Part shown: positions 16,842 through 25,650 of the stretch, one piece after another
How the letters are laid out: the number at the start of each line of letters is the position of its first letter
Position numbering within the stretch: the stretch's first letter is position 1
Assembly: GCA_964578485.1 (NCBI GenBank)
Contig: CAZODA010000003.1
Span: 62,001 to 126,000, forward strand
Length of the DNA: 64,000 nucleotides
From: CAZODA01 sp964578485
Lineage (GTDB): Bacteria > Bacteroidota > Bacteroidia > Bacteroidales > Marinilabiliaceae
Reading direction: 5' to 3'
The notes under the pieces: model-generated
What the model was told of the DNA's origin: nothing
Database searches by the model: none
What the model saw: the letters and a program-made list of their open reading frames with translations, nothing else
Position numbers and translations under genes: made by a program

Positions 16842-19310
16842 CTAAATCCCCATTTTTCCTCTGCGGATTTGTTCTGCATCAGTAAAATTTGTTGTGCTGA
16901 CATGTCCTTTTAGTGGCACAATTTTCTCATGTACGGCATCTATAAACCATTCGGCTTGCGGAAAGAAATAATCTTCCAACTCATAAGCAGGAGTAATCCA
17001 ATTTCGTGAGCCAACAACTACAGGCGGTGCGTCGAGATAATCAAAAGCCAGCTCAGTAATATTACGTGCAAGGTCATTTAAAAAGGATCCTCTACTACTG
17101 GCATCTCCTGAAATAATAATGCGTCCGGTTTTTTTCACCGATTCAATTACTTTTTCATAATTAAATGGAACCAATGAACGAGCATCAATAATTTCTGCCG
17201 ACATATTATATTTTTCTTCCAATATTTCTGCTGCCTCCAGTGCTCTATATAAGGTAGCACCAATAGTTAAAATACTCAGATCTTTTCCTTCCCTTTTTAT
17301 ATCCGGTTCACCCAAAGGAAGCTCATAATAATCTTCAGGTACTCCACCTTTATGGAATTGTTCTCCCACATCATATATACGTTGACTTTCAAAGAAAACA
17401 ACCGGATCTGTTCCTTGAAGTGCGCTATTCATCAAGCCTTTTGCATCGTAAGGAGTAGCCGGAAACACAACTTTGAGTCCGGGAATATGTGCAACCAACG
17501 AGGTCCAATCCTGGCTATGCTGAGCACCATATTTTGAACCTACCGATACTCTAAGTACAACGGGCATTTTCAGCACATTTCCACTCATAGCCTGCCATTT
17601 TGGTAGTTGATTAAATACTTCATCCCCACTTCTTCCAAGGAAATCGCAATACATAATTTCAGGAATCACCCTTCCTCCGCACATTGCATATCCTATGGCG
17701 GTACCTACAATTGCAGCTTCTGCTATAGGCGAATTAAACAAGCGATGATAGGGTAATGCTTCGGTAAGTCCCCTATAAACTGCAAAAGCTCCTCCCCAGT
17801 CGCGATTTTCTTCTCCATAAGCTATTAATGAAGGATCTTTATAGAAACGATCAATTATAGCTTCAAATATTCCATCACGCAACTGATATTGTCTCATTTT
17901 GGAAAAAGCTTTGCCATTCTCATCAAAAGCAAAACGCTCTTTTTTACTGATCTGTTTAATTCTGGGGTTTTCTGTCAGAGGATGATTAACTTCAGGTTCA
18001 CCGGGTAACATGGCATCTTTTGATTCTTCAGAAAACATCATATCACCAATAAGTTCAGGATGTTTTTCTAAATCCATATATGGTGACACTTCAGGATCTA
18101 TTGCCAATTTGAACATTTCAAAAATCACGTCCTTAATATCTTCCGAAATATTAAGGAGGTCTTTTTCTTTTAACAGTCCTGCCTCAACGAGTTGATTGCC
18201 ATAATCAATAATACTATCATGCGATTCCCAGGCTTCAATTTCTTCCTTACTACGATATGAAGAAGCATCTGATGGTGAATGACCTGAATATCGATAAGTC
18301 AAAACCTCCAATAGCACCGGTCCCTTTTTATCTTCAATAATTTTTCTTTTTCTTTTGTAGGCATCTATCACAGCGAGCGGATTATATCCATCCACTCTTT
18401 CGGCATGCATTTGATCTTCATTCACACCGGCACCGATACGTGCAGCCATGCCATAGCCCATTGTTTCACCCGAAGTTTGTCCGCCCATACCATATTGATT
18501 ATTCATGATATTAAAAATTACAGGCAGTCCTCCCTTCATATCATCTTCCCACAAATTATAATATTGATCCATTGCCGAAAAGGTAATACCTTCCCAAACA
18601 GGGCCACAAGCCATAGAAGCATCACCAATATTAGCCACTACAAGTCCCGGTTTACGATTCACCTTTTTAAAGAGTGCAGCTCCAACAGCAATATCGCCAC
18701 TTCCTCCCACAATAGCGTTATTGGGATATACACCAAAAGGAGTAAAAAATGCATGCATACTTCCGCCTAGTCCTTTATTGAAACCTGTTTTTCGTGCAAA
18801 TATTTCAGCCAAGGTTCCATAAATCAAAAAGCGGCGGCCAATATCTTTAATATTGCCTTTAAAATTCTTTTTTACAATATTTAAAATTTCACCGTCAAAA
18901 AAGGACTCCATAATATTTGCCAACTCTTTTTCAGAAAGCCGGTCAATTGCACTTAAGCCCTTAGCTAATATTTCGCCATGACTTCTGTGCGAGCCAAAAA
19001 TAAAGTCCTCAACCGACAGGGTAAAAGCCATACCAACAGCAGCAGCTTCTTGTCCAATCGATAAGTGAGCAGGGCCGGGATGATCATATGAAACTCCCTT
19101 ATATTCGCCGGTTGTCTTTATTAGGTTAAGCATATTTTCAAATTCACGAATCACAAGCATGTCGTGATAAATTCTTTTCAACTCATCAGCCGTAAAGTTT
19201 TCAAGTTCATCTTTCACCCTTTTATTATACTGATTAACAGGAATGGGTTTAAATTTTATTTCTCCGGCTTTTCTGGTTTTATCAGGATCAAGAAATAATT
19301 CTTTAGGCAT
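16842..19310 (-). CDS. 2-oxoacid dehydrogenase E1, fused alpha and beta subunits
   Basis: This 822-residue protein carries a whole thiamine-diphosphate-dependent E1. The alpha part (about 1-430) has IGQEAAAVGMAF, GSHRSHGEILAKG and the cofactor motif GDASMACGPVWEG...NNQYGM. The beta part (about 470-822) has IAYGEENRDWGGAF, NSPIAEAAIVGTAIG and EIMYCDFLGRSGDE. The enzyme decarboxylates a 2-oxoacid (or cleaves acetoin) and passes the acyl group to the E2 lipoyl arm. Fused E1 genes occur among pyruvate, branched-chain and acetoin-type complexes, so the substrate is open. It follows E3 by 15 bases. Linkage to an aldolase/SDR suggests pyruvate or another three-carbon product as substrate (inference). 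Confidence 0.9.
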   Translation of the reverse strand: MPKELFLDPDKTRKAGEIKFKPIPVNQYNKRVKDELENFTADELKRIYHDMLVIREFENMLNLIKTTGEYKGVSYDHPGPAHLSIGQEAAAVGMAFTLSVEDFIFGSHRSHGEILAKGLSAIDRLSEKELANIMESFFDGEILNIVKKNFKGNIKDIGRRFLIYGTLAEIFARKTGFNKGLGGSMHAFFTPFGVYPNNAIVGGSGDIAVGAALFKKVNRKPGLVVANIGDASMACGPVWEGITFSAMDQYYNLWEDDMKGGLPVIFNIMNNQYGMGGQTSGETMGYGMAARIGAGVNEDQMHAERVDGYNPLAVIDAYKRKRKIIEDKKGPVLLEVLTYRYSGHSPSDASSYRSKEEIEAWESHDSIIDYGNQLVEAGLLKEKDLLNISEDIKDVIFEMFKLAIDPEVSPYMDLEKHPELIGDMMFSEESKDAMLPGEPEVNHPLTENPRIKQISKKERFAFDENGKAFSKMRQYQLRDGIFEAIIDRFYKDPSLIAYGEENRDWGGAFAVYRGLTEALPYHRLFNSPIAEAAIVGTAIGYAMCGGRVIPEIMYCDFLGRSGDEVFNQLPKWQAMSGNVLKMPVVLRVSVGSKYGAQHSQDWTSLVAHIPGLKVVFPATPYDAKGLMNSALQGTDPVVFFESQRIYDVGEQFHKGGVPEDYYELPLGEPDIKREGKDLSILTIGATLYRALEAAEILEEKYNMSAEIIDARSLVPFNYEKVIESVKKTGRIIISGDASSRGSFLNDLARNITELAFDYLDAPPVVVGSRNWITPAYELEDYFFPQAEWFIDAVHEKIVPLKGHVSTTNFTDAEQIRRGKMGI

Positions 19311-19325
19311 ATTTTTATAGTTTAA

Positions 19326-20684
19326 TTAAAAAGCAAAAATGTTTTCTTTAAATATCTCAGATACAGTAGGGTGAGGAAATACAAGTTCCTCCATTTCTTT
19401 CAATGTAAGTTCATTTTCAATAGCCATAGCAGCACCGTAGATCATTTCACTGGAAGGATTGCCAAGCATATGTACGCCCAACACTTCTTCATATTTTTCT
19501 CCTATCAGCACTTTACACACACCATTAACACCTTCATTTTCTATAACGAATCTTCCTGCATAAGCCATTGGCATGCTAACGACTCTATATTTTATTTTTT
19601 TCTCTTTTGCGAGTTCTTCGCTTAATCCGACAGCTGAGAACTCGGGACTTGTATATACAACAGCAGGTATTCCTGAATATCTCATTACATCTTTTCTTCC
19701 TGTAAGCTGATTAACCACAACTTCAGCTTCTCTGCTTGCCGTATGAGCAAGCAAAGAAAAACCTGTTACATCACCTGCTGCAAACACATTAGGTATATTA
19801 GTTTTTAAATACTTATCAACCTTTATCCCTCCTTTATATAATTCTACACCAATATTTTCCAAACCTATACCCTTAACATTGGGTTGACGTCCGGTACTCA
19901 ATAATATTTTTTCACCTTCAACGCTATGTACTTTGCCATCTTTTTCAAAGCTCACTTTATTCTTACTAATACCGGTTACCTTGGAAGATAGATGAAATTC
20001 AACACCATTTTTTTCTAAGATTTTTCGTAAGGCAACAGAAAGCTCTTTATCCATATCACCAAGGATTTCATCAAGCATTTCAATAACAGTAACCTTAGTA
20101 CCAAGGCTGTTAAAAAATGAAGCAAATTCAGTTCCTATAACGCCTCCTCCAATAACCACCAGCGATTCGGGTAAATTTTTAAGCTCCAATATTTCACGAT
20201 TGGTAAGGATTAAATCACCGGCCTCTTTTAATCCTTCAATAGCCGGAATAAATGTTTCTGAACCTGTACATATCAGCAGATTATCAACAATAAAGATCTT
20301 TCCATCAGCTTCAATTTCGACCCCCTTGCTACTACGGCTTTTAACACTTGCAAAAGCATTGATGACAGTAACATTATTATGCTTCATTTTCATTTTAACA
20401 CCGCCAACAAGCTTTCTGACTACCTTGTTTTTTCTGGCCATAATAGCTGAAAAATCAAAAGTAACCTTTTCAGCTTCAACGCCATACTTTTTACCCTTCA
20501 GTGCATTTTCATAAAGTTTTGCACTATACAAAAGTGACTTTGTAGGGATGCAACCTTCATTTAAACATACACCACCAAGCTCTGCCCTTTCAAATAGCAC
20601 AACCTTAAGTCCTTTTGCTCCGGCTCTTTCTGCTGCCACATATCCTGCCGGTCCGCCGCCTATAATTCCTAAATTATAATTCAT
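19326..20684 (-). CDS. lpdA: Dihydrolipoyl dehydrogenase (E3) of the linked 2-oxoacid dehydrogenase
   Basis: This 452-residue flavoprotein has the FAD-binding LGIIGGGPAGYVAAERAG, the redox-active disulfide GGVCLNEGCIPTK (Cys about 41 and 46), the NAD site VVIGGGVIGTEFASF, the second FAD motif VFAAGDVTG and the C-terminal HPTVSEIFKE with the catalytic His-Glu. It reoxidises the lipoyl arm of E2 with NAD+. It lies between E2 (55-base gap) and E1 (15-base gap). A second lpd, with a better match to the housekeeping type, is at 60767, so this copy is probably dedicated to this operon. Confidence 0.94.
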   Translation of the reverse strand: MNYNLGIIGGGPAGYVAAERAGAKGLKVVLFERAELGGVCLNEGCIPTKSLLYSAKLYENALKGKKYGVEAEKVTFDFSAIMARKNKVVRKLVGGVKMKMKHNNVTVINAFASVKSRSSKGVEIEADGKIFIVDNLLICTGSETFIPAIEGLKEAGDLILTNREILELKNLPESLVVIGGGVIGTEFASFFNSLGTKVTVIEMLDEILGDMDKELSVALRKILEKNGVEFHLSSKVTGISKNKVSFEKDGKVHSVEGEKILLSTGRQPNVKGIGLENIGVELYKGGIKVDKYLKTNIPNVFAAGDVTGFSLLAHTASREAEVVVNQLTGRKDVMRYSGIPAVVYTSPEFSAVGLSEELAKEKKIKYRVVSMPMAYAGRFVIENEGVNGVCKVLIGEKYEEVLGVHMLGNPSSEMIYGAAMAIENELTLKEMEELVFPHPTVSEIFKENIFAF

Positions 20685-20739
20685 TTTATTTCCTGCTTTT
20701 TAAATTTCTGAAAAAGAATATTCAGGATATCATCCCTTG

Positions 20740-22098
20740 TTATAGTTCAAATTCAAGGTTTTCAATTTCGATAGCCAACTGTTTGAGAAACCGCGTTGCT
20801 TCACCTCCATCAAGAGCACGATGATCATAGGTAAGGCTTAATCCAAGGTAAGGAACAAATCCATATACACCATCACCCAAATCTTTTGGACGCGGCACAA
20901 TTGTATTCACCCCTAAGATTGCAACCTGCGGCAGATTTATAACAGGCGTAAACATTTCAACGCCATAGGCACCAAGGTTCGTAACAGTAAAAGAGGCTGC
21001 TTCTGAAGCAAGTAGTTCCGGGTCTATCGCCCCTTTGCGACTAGCATTTGCAATTTCTTTAAATTGGTTTGCCAAGCCTGTGATAGATAAGTCATCGGCA
21101 TTTTTTACTACAGGAACCATCAGGCCTCTTTCTGTATCAACTGCTAATCCCAAATGAATTTTATTAAATATTTTCACACTATCTCCCATAAAATGTGCGT
21201 TAACCTGAGGGAACTGCTTCAGAGTTTTTATAGCAGCAAAACAGATCATGTCATTAAGGGTAATATTTGTGGGATAGCCTTCATCCATGGCAGCTTTAAC
21301 CTTCTTTCGTAATTCCAATATCCTTCTGGCATCAGCTCCAAGATGATGAGTTAATTGGGCTGAGTTCTGAAGTGATTCGTACATTGCCTTAGCAATGATT
21401 TTCCTAATATTTGAAAGAGGTTTAAGCTCATAATCAAGTCCGTAAACAGGATTAACAGCCGATAAATCTTTAGAAGTAATCATTCCTGCAAGTCCGGTCC
21501 CTTCTTCAGCAGACAAGCTTTCTGCCTCCATCATTTTTCTTGCAAGTGGGGTAGCGCGTTCTGCCTTGGTAAGGGCGGCTTCAATATCACGTTCTATAAT
21601 ACGGCCATGAGGTCCTGAGCCTAAAAGGCCTCCTACAGGAATCCCCTTTCGTTCGGCAAGATTTTTTGCCCGAGGTGAGATTGAAGATTCATGTTCTAGG
21701 GAAATTTCCTTTGCAGGCTTGCTTTCAACTTCAGGCTCCGCTATCTCCTTTTCTTCTCCTTCTTCAACGCTCTGTTCATTTACACCATCCTCTTCAACTG
21801 CCTGTTTATCTATACTATTGGAGGCTTCTCCACCGGGTCTGAATTTTTCCGTTTCTTCACCTTCCTCACCTATAACACACACATTTGTTAAAACAGGTAC
21901 TTCATCTCCTTCTTCAAAAAATGCTTCAAGTAAAACACCATCTACAGGAGATTCTTCTTCAAAAGATGCCTTATCGGTTTCATAAGCGAATAATAGATCG
22001 CCTTTTTTCACTTTATCACCTTTTTTTTTGTGAAATTCTGTAATTATACAGCTTTCGACAGATTGCCCCTGTTTGGGCATAATGATAACTGTTGCCAT
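20740..22098 (-). CDS. 2-oxoacid dehydrogenase E2 (dihydrolipoamide acyltransferase)
   Basis: This 452-residue protein starts with one lipoyl domain (MPKQGQSVESCIITEFHKKKGD, lipoyl Lys about 43 in ETDKASF), then a Glu-rich flexible linker (about 90-135), a peripheral-subunit-binding domain (SPRAKNLAERKGIPV...GPHGRIIERDIEAAL) and the catalytic core ending with LTYDHRALDGGEATRFL, whose His and Asp form the CoA acyltransferase site. It is the first gene of the six-gene operon. The gene begins just 13-20 bases after a TAnnTTTG promoter that is overlaid by a 40-base palindrome. Confidence 0.93.
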   Translation of the reverse strand: MATVIIMPKQGQSVESCIITEFHKKKGDKVKKGDLLFAYETDKASFEEESPVDGVLLEAFFEEGDEVPVLTNVCVIGEEGEETEKFRPGGEASNSIDKQAVEEDGVNEQSVEEGEEKEIAEPEVESKPAKEISLEHESSISPRAKNLAERKGIPVGGLLGSGPHGRIIERDIEAALTKAERATPLARKMMEAESLSAEEGTGLAGMITSKDLSAVNPVYGLDYELKPLSNIRKIIAKAMYESLQNSAQLTHHLGADARRILELRKKVKAAMDEGYPTNITLNDMICFAAIKTLKQFPQVNAHFMGDSVKIFNKIHLGLAVDTERGLMVPVVKNADDLSITGLANQFKEIANASRKGAIDPELLASEAASFTVTNLGAYGVEMFTPVINLPQVAILGVNTIVPRPKDLGDGVYGFVPYLGLSLTYDHRALDGGEATRFLKQLAIEIENLEFEL

Positions 22099-22117
22099 TA
22101 TATATTTATTTTGGAAA

Positions 22118-22148
22118 CAAAGGTAAAAATAATAACTTGTAATTACAA
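22118..22148 (-). promoter_or_regulatory. Bacteroidota-type promoter of the E2-E3-E1-PHP-aldolase-SorE operon
   Basis: Read on the minus strand, a -33 TTG (22148-22146) is followed by exactly 20 bases and the -7 element TACCTTTG (22125-22118), matching TTTG-N19-21-TAnnTTTG. Transcription would begin about 22111, only a dozen bases before the E2 ATG at 22098. Confidence 0.75.
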
Positions 22149-22162
22149 GTTATTATTTTTAC
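22123..22162. promoter_or_regulatory. Perfect 40-base palindrome over the operon promoter, probable operator
   Basis: The 40 bases centred between 22142 and 22143 are identical to their own reverse complement; the core is ACTTGTAATTACAAGT. They cover the whole spacer and -33 site of the promoter at 22118-22148 and end one base before the GH43 stop at 22164. A repressor dimer or tetramer bound here would block polymerase. It could instead act as a weak AT-rich terminator for GH43, but the overlap with promoter elements favours an operator. Confidence 0.7.
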
Positions 22163-22163
22163 T

Positions 22164-23171
22164 TTACATTTCCACACGCGGCCATCCATTTTCCCAATAA
22201 ATTGGTAATATTTTAAGAAAACTTGCACCCTGTCTATTTAAATCATAGGCATGAAAAATGAGATAGTCTGTATTATCAACAGCGACGACGGCATTGTGTC
22301 CTACTCCTGCATGATTCTTTCCTCCTTCAATAACAATTGTTCCTCCCCCTTCGAGCATTGAATTGCCATCTTCATCGAAATATTCTCCATCAAGATTTTC
22401 AGATCGACCTACTACAATTTTATATGTACTATTTTCTCCTCTGCAACAAAAATCAAAAGAAACAAAGAGATAATAATAGTCATCTTTTTTAAAGATAAAA
22501 GGTGCTTCTATGGCATTTTCTTTCATTTTTCGAGTAGCGATCACTTTGAAATCGTCTATTTCTTGATCGGGTAGGAATCCTTCCTCATTAAGTCTTGCAA
22601 GCATAATTCCTCCCCAGAATGATCCAAAGTTTAAATAGGGTGTACCATCCTTATCGAGAATAAAATTCGGATCTATTGCATTCCAATTTGTTTTTCCCGG
22701 TATTGATCTGATCACTTCTCCATGATCGGTCCATTTATAATCAGGGCTTTCACTGTCAAGTGTTTTATTTGTTGCCAATCCTATGGCGGAGCTATTTTTC
22801 CCAAATGATGAAACTGAATAATAGAGATGATATTTTCCTTTATAAAAGGCAATATCCGGCGCCCATATATGTCCGCGAAAACCGGGTACAGACTCTAAGG
22901 CCCATTGTGGCGGCTCAGGGAACACCGGTTTTTCATATTTCCATGTAATCATATCCTCCGATGAAAAAACGCTTATTCCCCTACCGGTACAAAAAATATA
23001 AAAGCGTCCATTTTCATTTATCATCACAGGATCATGAACTCTTGTTGTATCTTTATGGCTTGTAATATCAGAAAAATATCCCCTATACTGCCTTCTCTGG
23101 GGGTTTTCTTCTTGTGCCATAGAATAGTAGGCAGCTATGAAAAAGCAAAATAAAACAAAAGAAGGTCTCAT
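22164..23171 (-). CDS. GH43 family glycosidase, endo-arabinanase-like, secreted
   Basis: A signal peptide (MRPSFVLFCFFIAAYYSMAQ) precedes a five-bladed propeller. The catalytic triad of GH43 is visible: Asp about 47 (VHDPVMI), Asp about 167 (AIDPNFI) and Glu about 222 (IEAPFIF). Motifs HIWAPDIAFYKGKYHLYYSVS and FGSFWGGI are those of arabinan endo-1,5-alpha-arabinanases. The product would cut arabinan side chains of pectin in the periplasm or outside. The gene stands alone between the E2 promoter and a divergent TPR gene; a minus-strand -7-like element (plus CAAAAATA, 23197-23204) lies 26 bases before its ATG. Confidence 0.87.
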   Translation of the reverse strand: MRPSFVLFCFFIAAYYSMAQEENPQRRQYRGYFSDITSHKDTTRVHDPVMINENGRFYIFCTGRGISVFSSEDMITWKYEKPVFPEPPQWALESVPGFRGHIWAPDIAFYKGKYHLYYSVSSFGKNSSAIGLATNKTLDSESPDYKWTDHGEVIRSIPGKTNWNAIDPNFILDKDGTPYLNFGSFWGGIMLARLNEEGFLPDQEIDDFKVIATRKMKENAIEAPFIFKKDDYYYLFVSFDFCCRGENSTYKIVVGRSENLDGEYFDEDGNSMLEGGGTIVIEGGKNHAGVGHNAVVAVDNTDYLIFHAYDLNRQGASFLKILPIYWENGWPRVEM

Positions 23172-23270
23172 AACTTTTCAATATTTACGATTCAAACAAA
23201 AATAAATTTACTATTTTTGGATTAACTTTATCAACATTAGGTCAATAAAATCAGTTAAAATTCAAATAAG

Positions 23271-23891
23271 ATGGATACAAAACTTAAAGTTAAAGTATTA
23301 TTTGTTGCAACATTATTATTATTCTCTATATTTTATGTTCGGGCTACAGAAATAACGCAAAATGACAGTACTTCTATAGAATTAAGCTTTGAAGATAAAA
23401 CTCTTATTGATATGTTTATGAGTAACATCAGACAGGGAGAGTTTGAATGGGCTATAGAAATTTATAATCAAATTGAATACCGTGAATTTCCTGATTTACA
23501 ATTTGCCTATTTACGTGCCCTTGAGCGTACAGGCCGAAATGAAGGTATATATGAGAAGTATCAGGAGTTATCCAAGAAATTTCCTGATTTTGAACCTGCT
23601 TATGAGATAGCCTTATTTTATGAGGTACGTCAGGAATTTGATGCAATTGAAAAGAAATATCAGTATGAGATGGCAAAATATCGTAAAAATGAGAATGCCA
23701 CTACTTATGCTTTATTAAGACGTGAGCTTCGTTATTTATCCGATGATTATCGAAAAGTTAAAGATAAGGTATTAGAGCTTCGTGAGATAAATCCCAGCGA
23801 CAAAAGATATATCATCCTTTTAAGGAATATTTATATCCGTTTAAATGATAATGCAGAGGTACAAAAGCTTAATCTATTATTAGAAGAATAA
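23271..23891 (+). CDS. Exported TPR-like protein of unknown function
   Basis: This 206-residue protein has an N-terminal hydrophobic signal segment (VLFVATLLLFSIFYVRA) and then only helices, rich in Tyr, Arg and Glu, spaced like tetratricopeptide repeats (FEWAIEIYNQIEYREFPDLQ, FAYLRALERTGRNEGIYEKY, NPSDKRYIILLRNIYIRLN). It probably sits in the periplasm as a protein-binding scaffold. A TATTTTTG element (23212-23219) suits its promoter. It is followed by the M28 peptidase gene 55 bases later, so the two may be transcribed together. No function is recognised. Confidence 0.7.
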   Translation: MDTKLKVKVLFVATLLLFSIFYVRATEITQNDSTSIELSFEDKTLIDMFMSNIRQGEFEWAIEIYNQIEYREFPDLQFAYLRALERTGRNEGIYEKYQELSKKFPDFEPAYEIALFYEVRQEFDAIEKKYQYEMAKYRKNENATTYALLRRELRYLSDDYRKVKDKVLELREINPSDKRYIILLRNIYIRLNDNAEVQKLNLLLEE

Positions 23892-23946
23892 ATAACAAGA
23901 TATTCATATCATTTATTTTAATCATTTTATTTCAAATATTTTTATC

Positions 23947-25599
23947 ATGCAACGCAAATACTCATTGGTGGCATTCAACTTTTTACTGCTTTTACTTTAT
24001 TTATTTTCAGCCTGTTCAGGTTCTGATACTGAAATATTGCCATTTGGCAGTAATGTTGAAGCCGACATTAAAACACTTTCATCCGATGAAATGGAAGGTC
24101 GTGCACCTGCTTCGCCCGGTGGTATAAAAGCCAAAGAATACATTGTATCAAGGTTTAAGGAGATAGGGCTTCAACCGGCCAATGGAGACACTTATTTTCA
24201 GGCTGTTCCTTTAGTTGAAATAACAGCTTCTAATTTTTCTCCTTTAAAGATCAGTGCATCCGACACAACTTTTTCATTCACTTATCTTGATGATATGGTT
24301 GTTGGAAGTTATAGGCCTGAGGAAAGTTTAGATCTCACCGACAGTGAACTTATATTTGTAGGCTACGGTATTGTTGCACCCGAATACGGCTGGAACGATT
24401 ATGAAGGTTTAGATGTAAGGGGTAAAACTGTGTTGGTATTAGTAAACGACCCGGGTTTTGTTAGCGGTGATCCTAATCTATTTACCGGAAAAGCCATGAC
24501 TTATTATGGTAGATGGACTTACAAATTTGAAGAAGCCGCTCGTCAGGGAGCAGCCGGTGCTTTAATCATTCATCAGACTGCGCCTGCCAGTTATGATTGG
24601 AATGTAGTACGCAATTCATGGTCGGGTACCCAATATGGTGTTTCTTCTTCCGACGATGACAAAAAGCTTAGAGCTGAAGGATGGATAAGAGAAGATATCG
24701 CCAAGCTTCTCTTTGAAGAAGCAGGCTACGATTTTGAAAGTATGCTCCTTAAAGCTGCCGAAAAAGAATTTAGCCCTTTAACGTTCAATATGAATGTTTC
24801 AGTATCCTTCGACAACCACATCAAACAATCGGAATGTCATAATATTATCGGTTTCATTGAAGGCAGTGAATACCCTGAAGAGAGTATAATTTATATGGCT
24901 CATTGGGATCATCTTGGAATGGTGGAGACCGATCATGGAGTTGATATTTATAATGGGGCCGTTGACAATGCAACCGGGGTCGCATCCATTATGTCCATCG
25001 CCGAACGTTTTATGAGTGAGGCAACAGTTCCGCGTCGTTCCATTGTTTTTATGGCTGTAACTGCCGAAGAGTCAGGACTATTGGGTTCGCAATATTATGC
25101 TGAGAATCCACTATTCTCTGTTGCCCAAACAGTTGCCGGCATTAATATCGATGCCCTTAATGTTTATGGTCCTACAGGTGATATTATTTCAATTGGTTAT
25201 GGATACTCCGAACTTGAAGATTATCTTGAGCGTCATGCGGCATATCAAAACCGAATAGTCAAGCCCAATCCTAATCCTGAAGGGGGCTTTTTTTACCGCT
25301 CCGATCATTTTAATCTTGCGAAACTTGGTATTCCTATGATTTATGCCAACAGCGGTTCAGATTATATAGGAAAAAATCAGGCTTATGCTGCCAAGGTTGC
25401 ACAGGATGAGGCTTCCCGTTATCATTCACCGAATGATGTTATTCACGATTTATGGAACTATAATGGTATTTATCAAGATTTATGGCTTTTCTACAATATA
25501 GGTAAGGAGCTTGCCAATAATGATGATTTTCCAAATTGGATGCCCGACAATGAATTTAGAGCTGCCAGGGATGCTTTGGCTCCTCACAGAAGAAACTGA
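23947..25599 (+). CDS. M28 family zinc peptidase, lipoprotein
   Basis: The lipoprotein signal ends in LYLFSACSGS. The two-zinc site of M28 aminopeptidases is complete: His319-x-Asp321 (HWDHLG), Asp340 (GAVDNATG), Glu374-Glu375 (TAEESGLLGS), Asp402 (INIDALN) and His454 (RSDHFNLAKLG). A PA-type insert (about 140-240) lies before the catalytic domain. The protein should trim peptides from the N-terminus at the cell surface or in the periplasm. Length 550 is normal for Bacteroidota members with a PA insert. The nearest gene upstream is a TPR protein; the next downstream, 51 bases away, is a flavin reductase. Confidence 0.92.
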   Translation: MQRKYSLVAFNFLLLLLYLFSACSGSDTEILPFGSNVEADIKTLSSDEMEGRAPASPGGIKAKEYIVSRFKEIGLQPANGDTYFQAVPLVEITASNFSPLKISASDTTFSFTYLDDMVVGSYRPEESLDLTDSELIFVGYGIVAPEYGWNDYEGLDVRGKTVLVLVNDPGFVSGDPNLFTGKAMTYYGRWTYKFEEAARQGAAGALIIHQTAPASYDWNVVRNSWSGTQYGVSSSDDDKKLRAEGWIREDIAKLLFEEAGYDFESMLLKAAEKEFSPLTFNMNVSVSFDNHIKQSECHNIIGFIEGSEYPEESIIYMAHWDHLGMVETDHGVDIYNGAVDNATGVASIMSIAERFMSEATVPRRSIVFMAVTAEESGLLGSQYYAENPLFSVAQTVAGINIDALNVYGPTGDIISIGYGYSELEDYLERHAAYQNRIVKPNPNPEGGFFYRSDHFNLAKLGIPMIYANSGSDYIGKNQAYAAKVAQDEASRYHSPNDVIHDLWNYNGIYQDLWLFYNIGKELANNDDFPNWMPDNEFRAARDALAPHRRN

Positions 25600-25650
25600 C
25601 AAAAAAGGATTTTTATATTATAATCAAATAAAAAATTAAAATATTTTATA

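Noticed and set aside
19326..20684. Being the housekeeping lipoamide dehydrogenase
   Set aside because: It is embedded in a dedicated E1-E2-E3 operon, and a stand-alone lpd is present at 60767.
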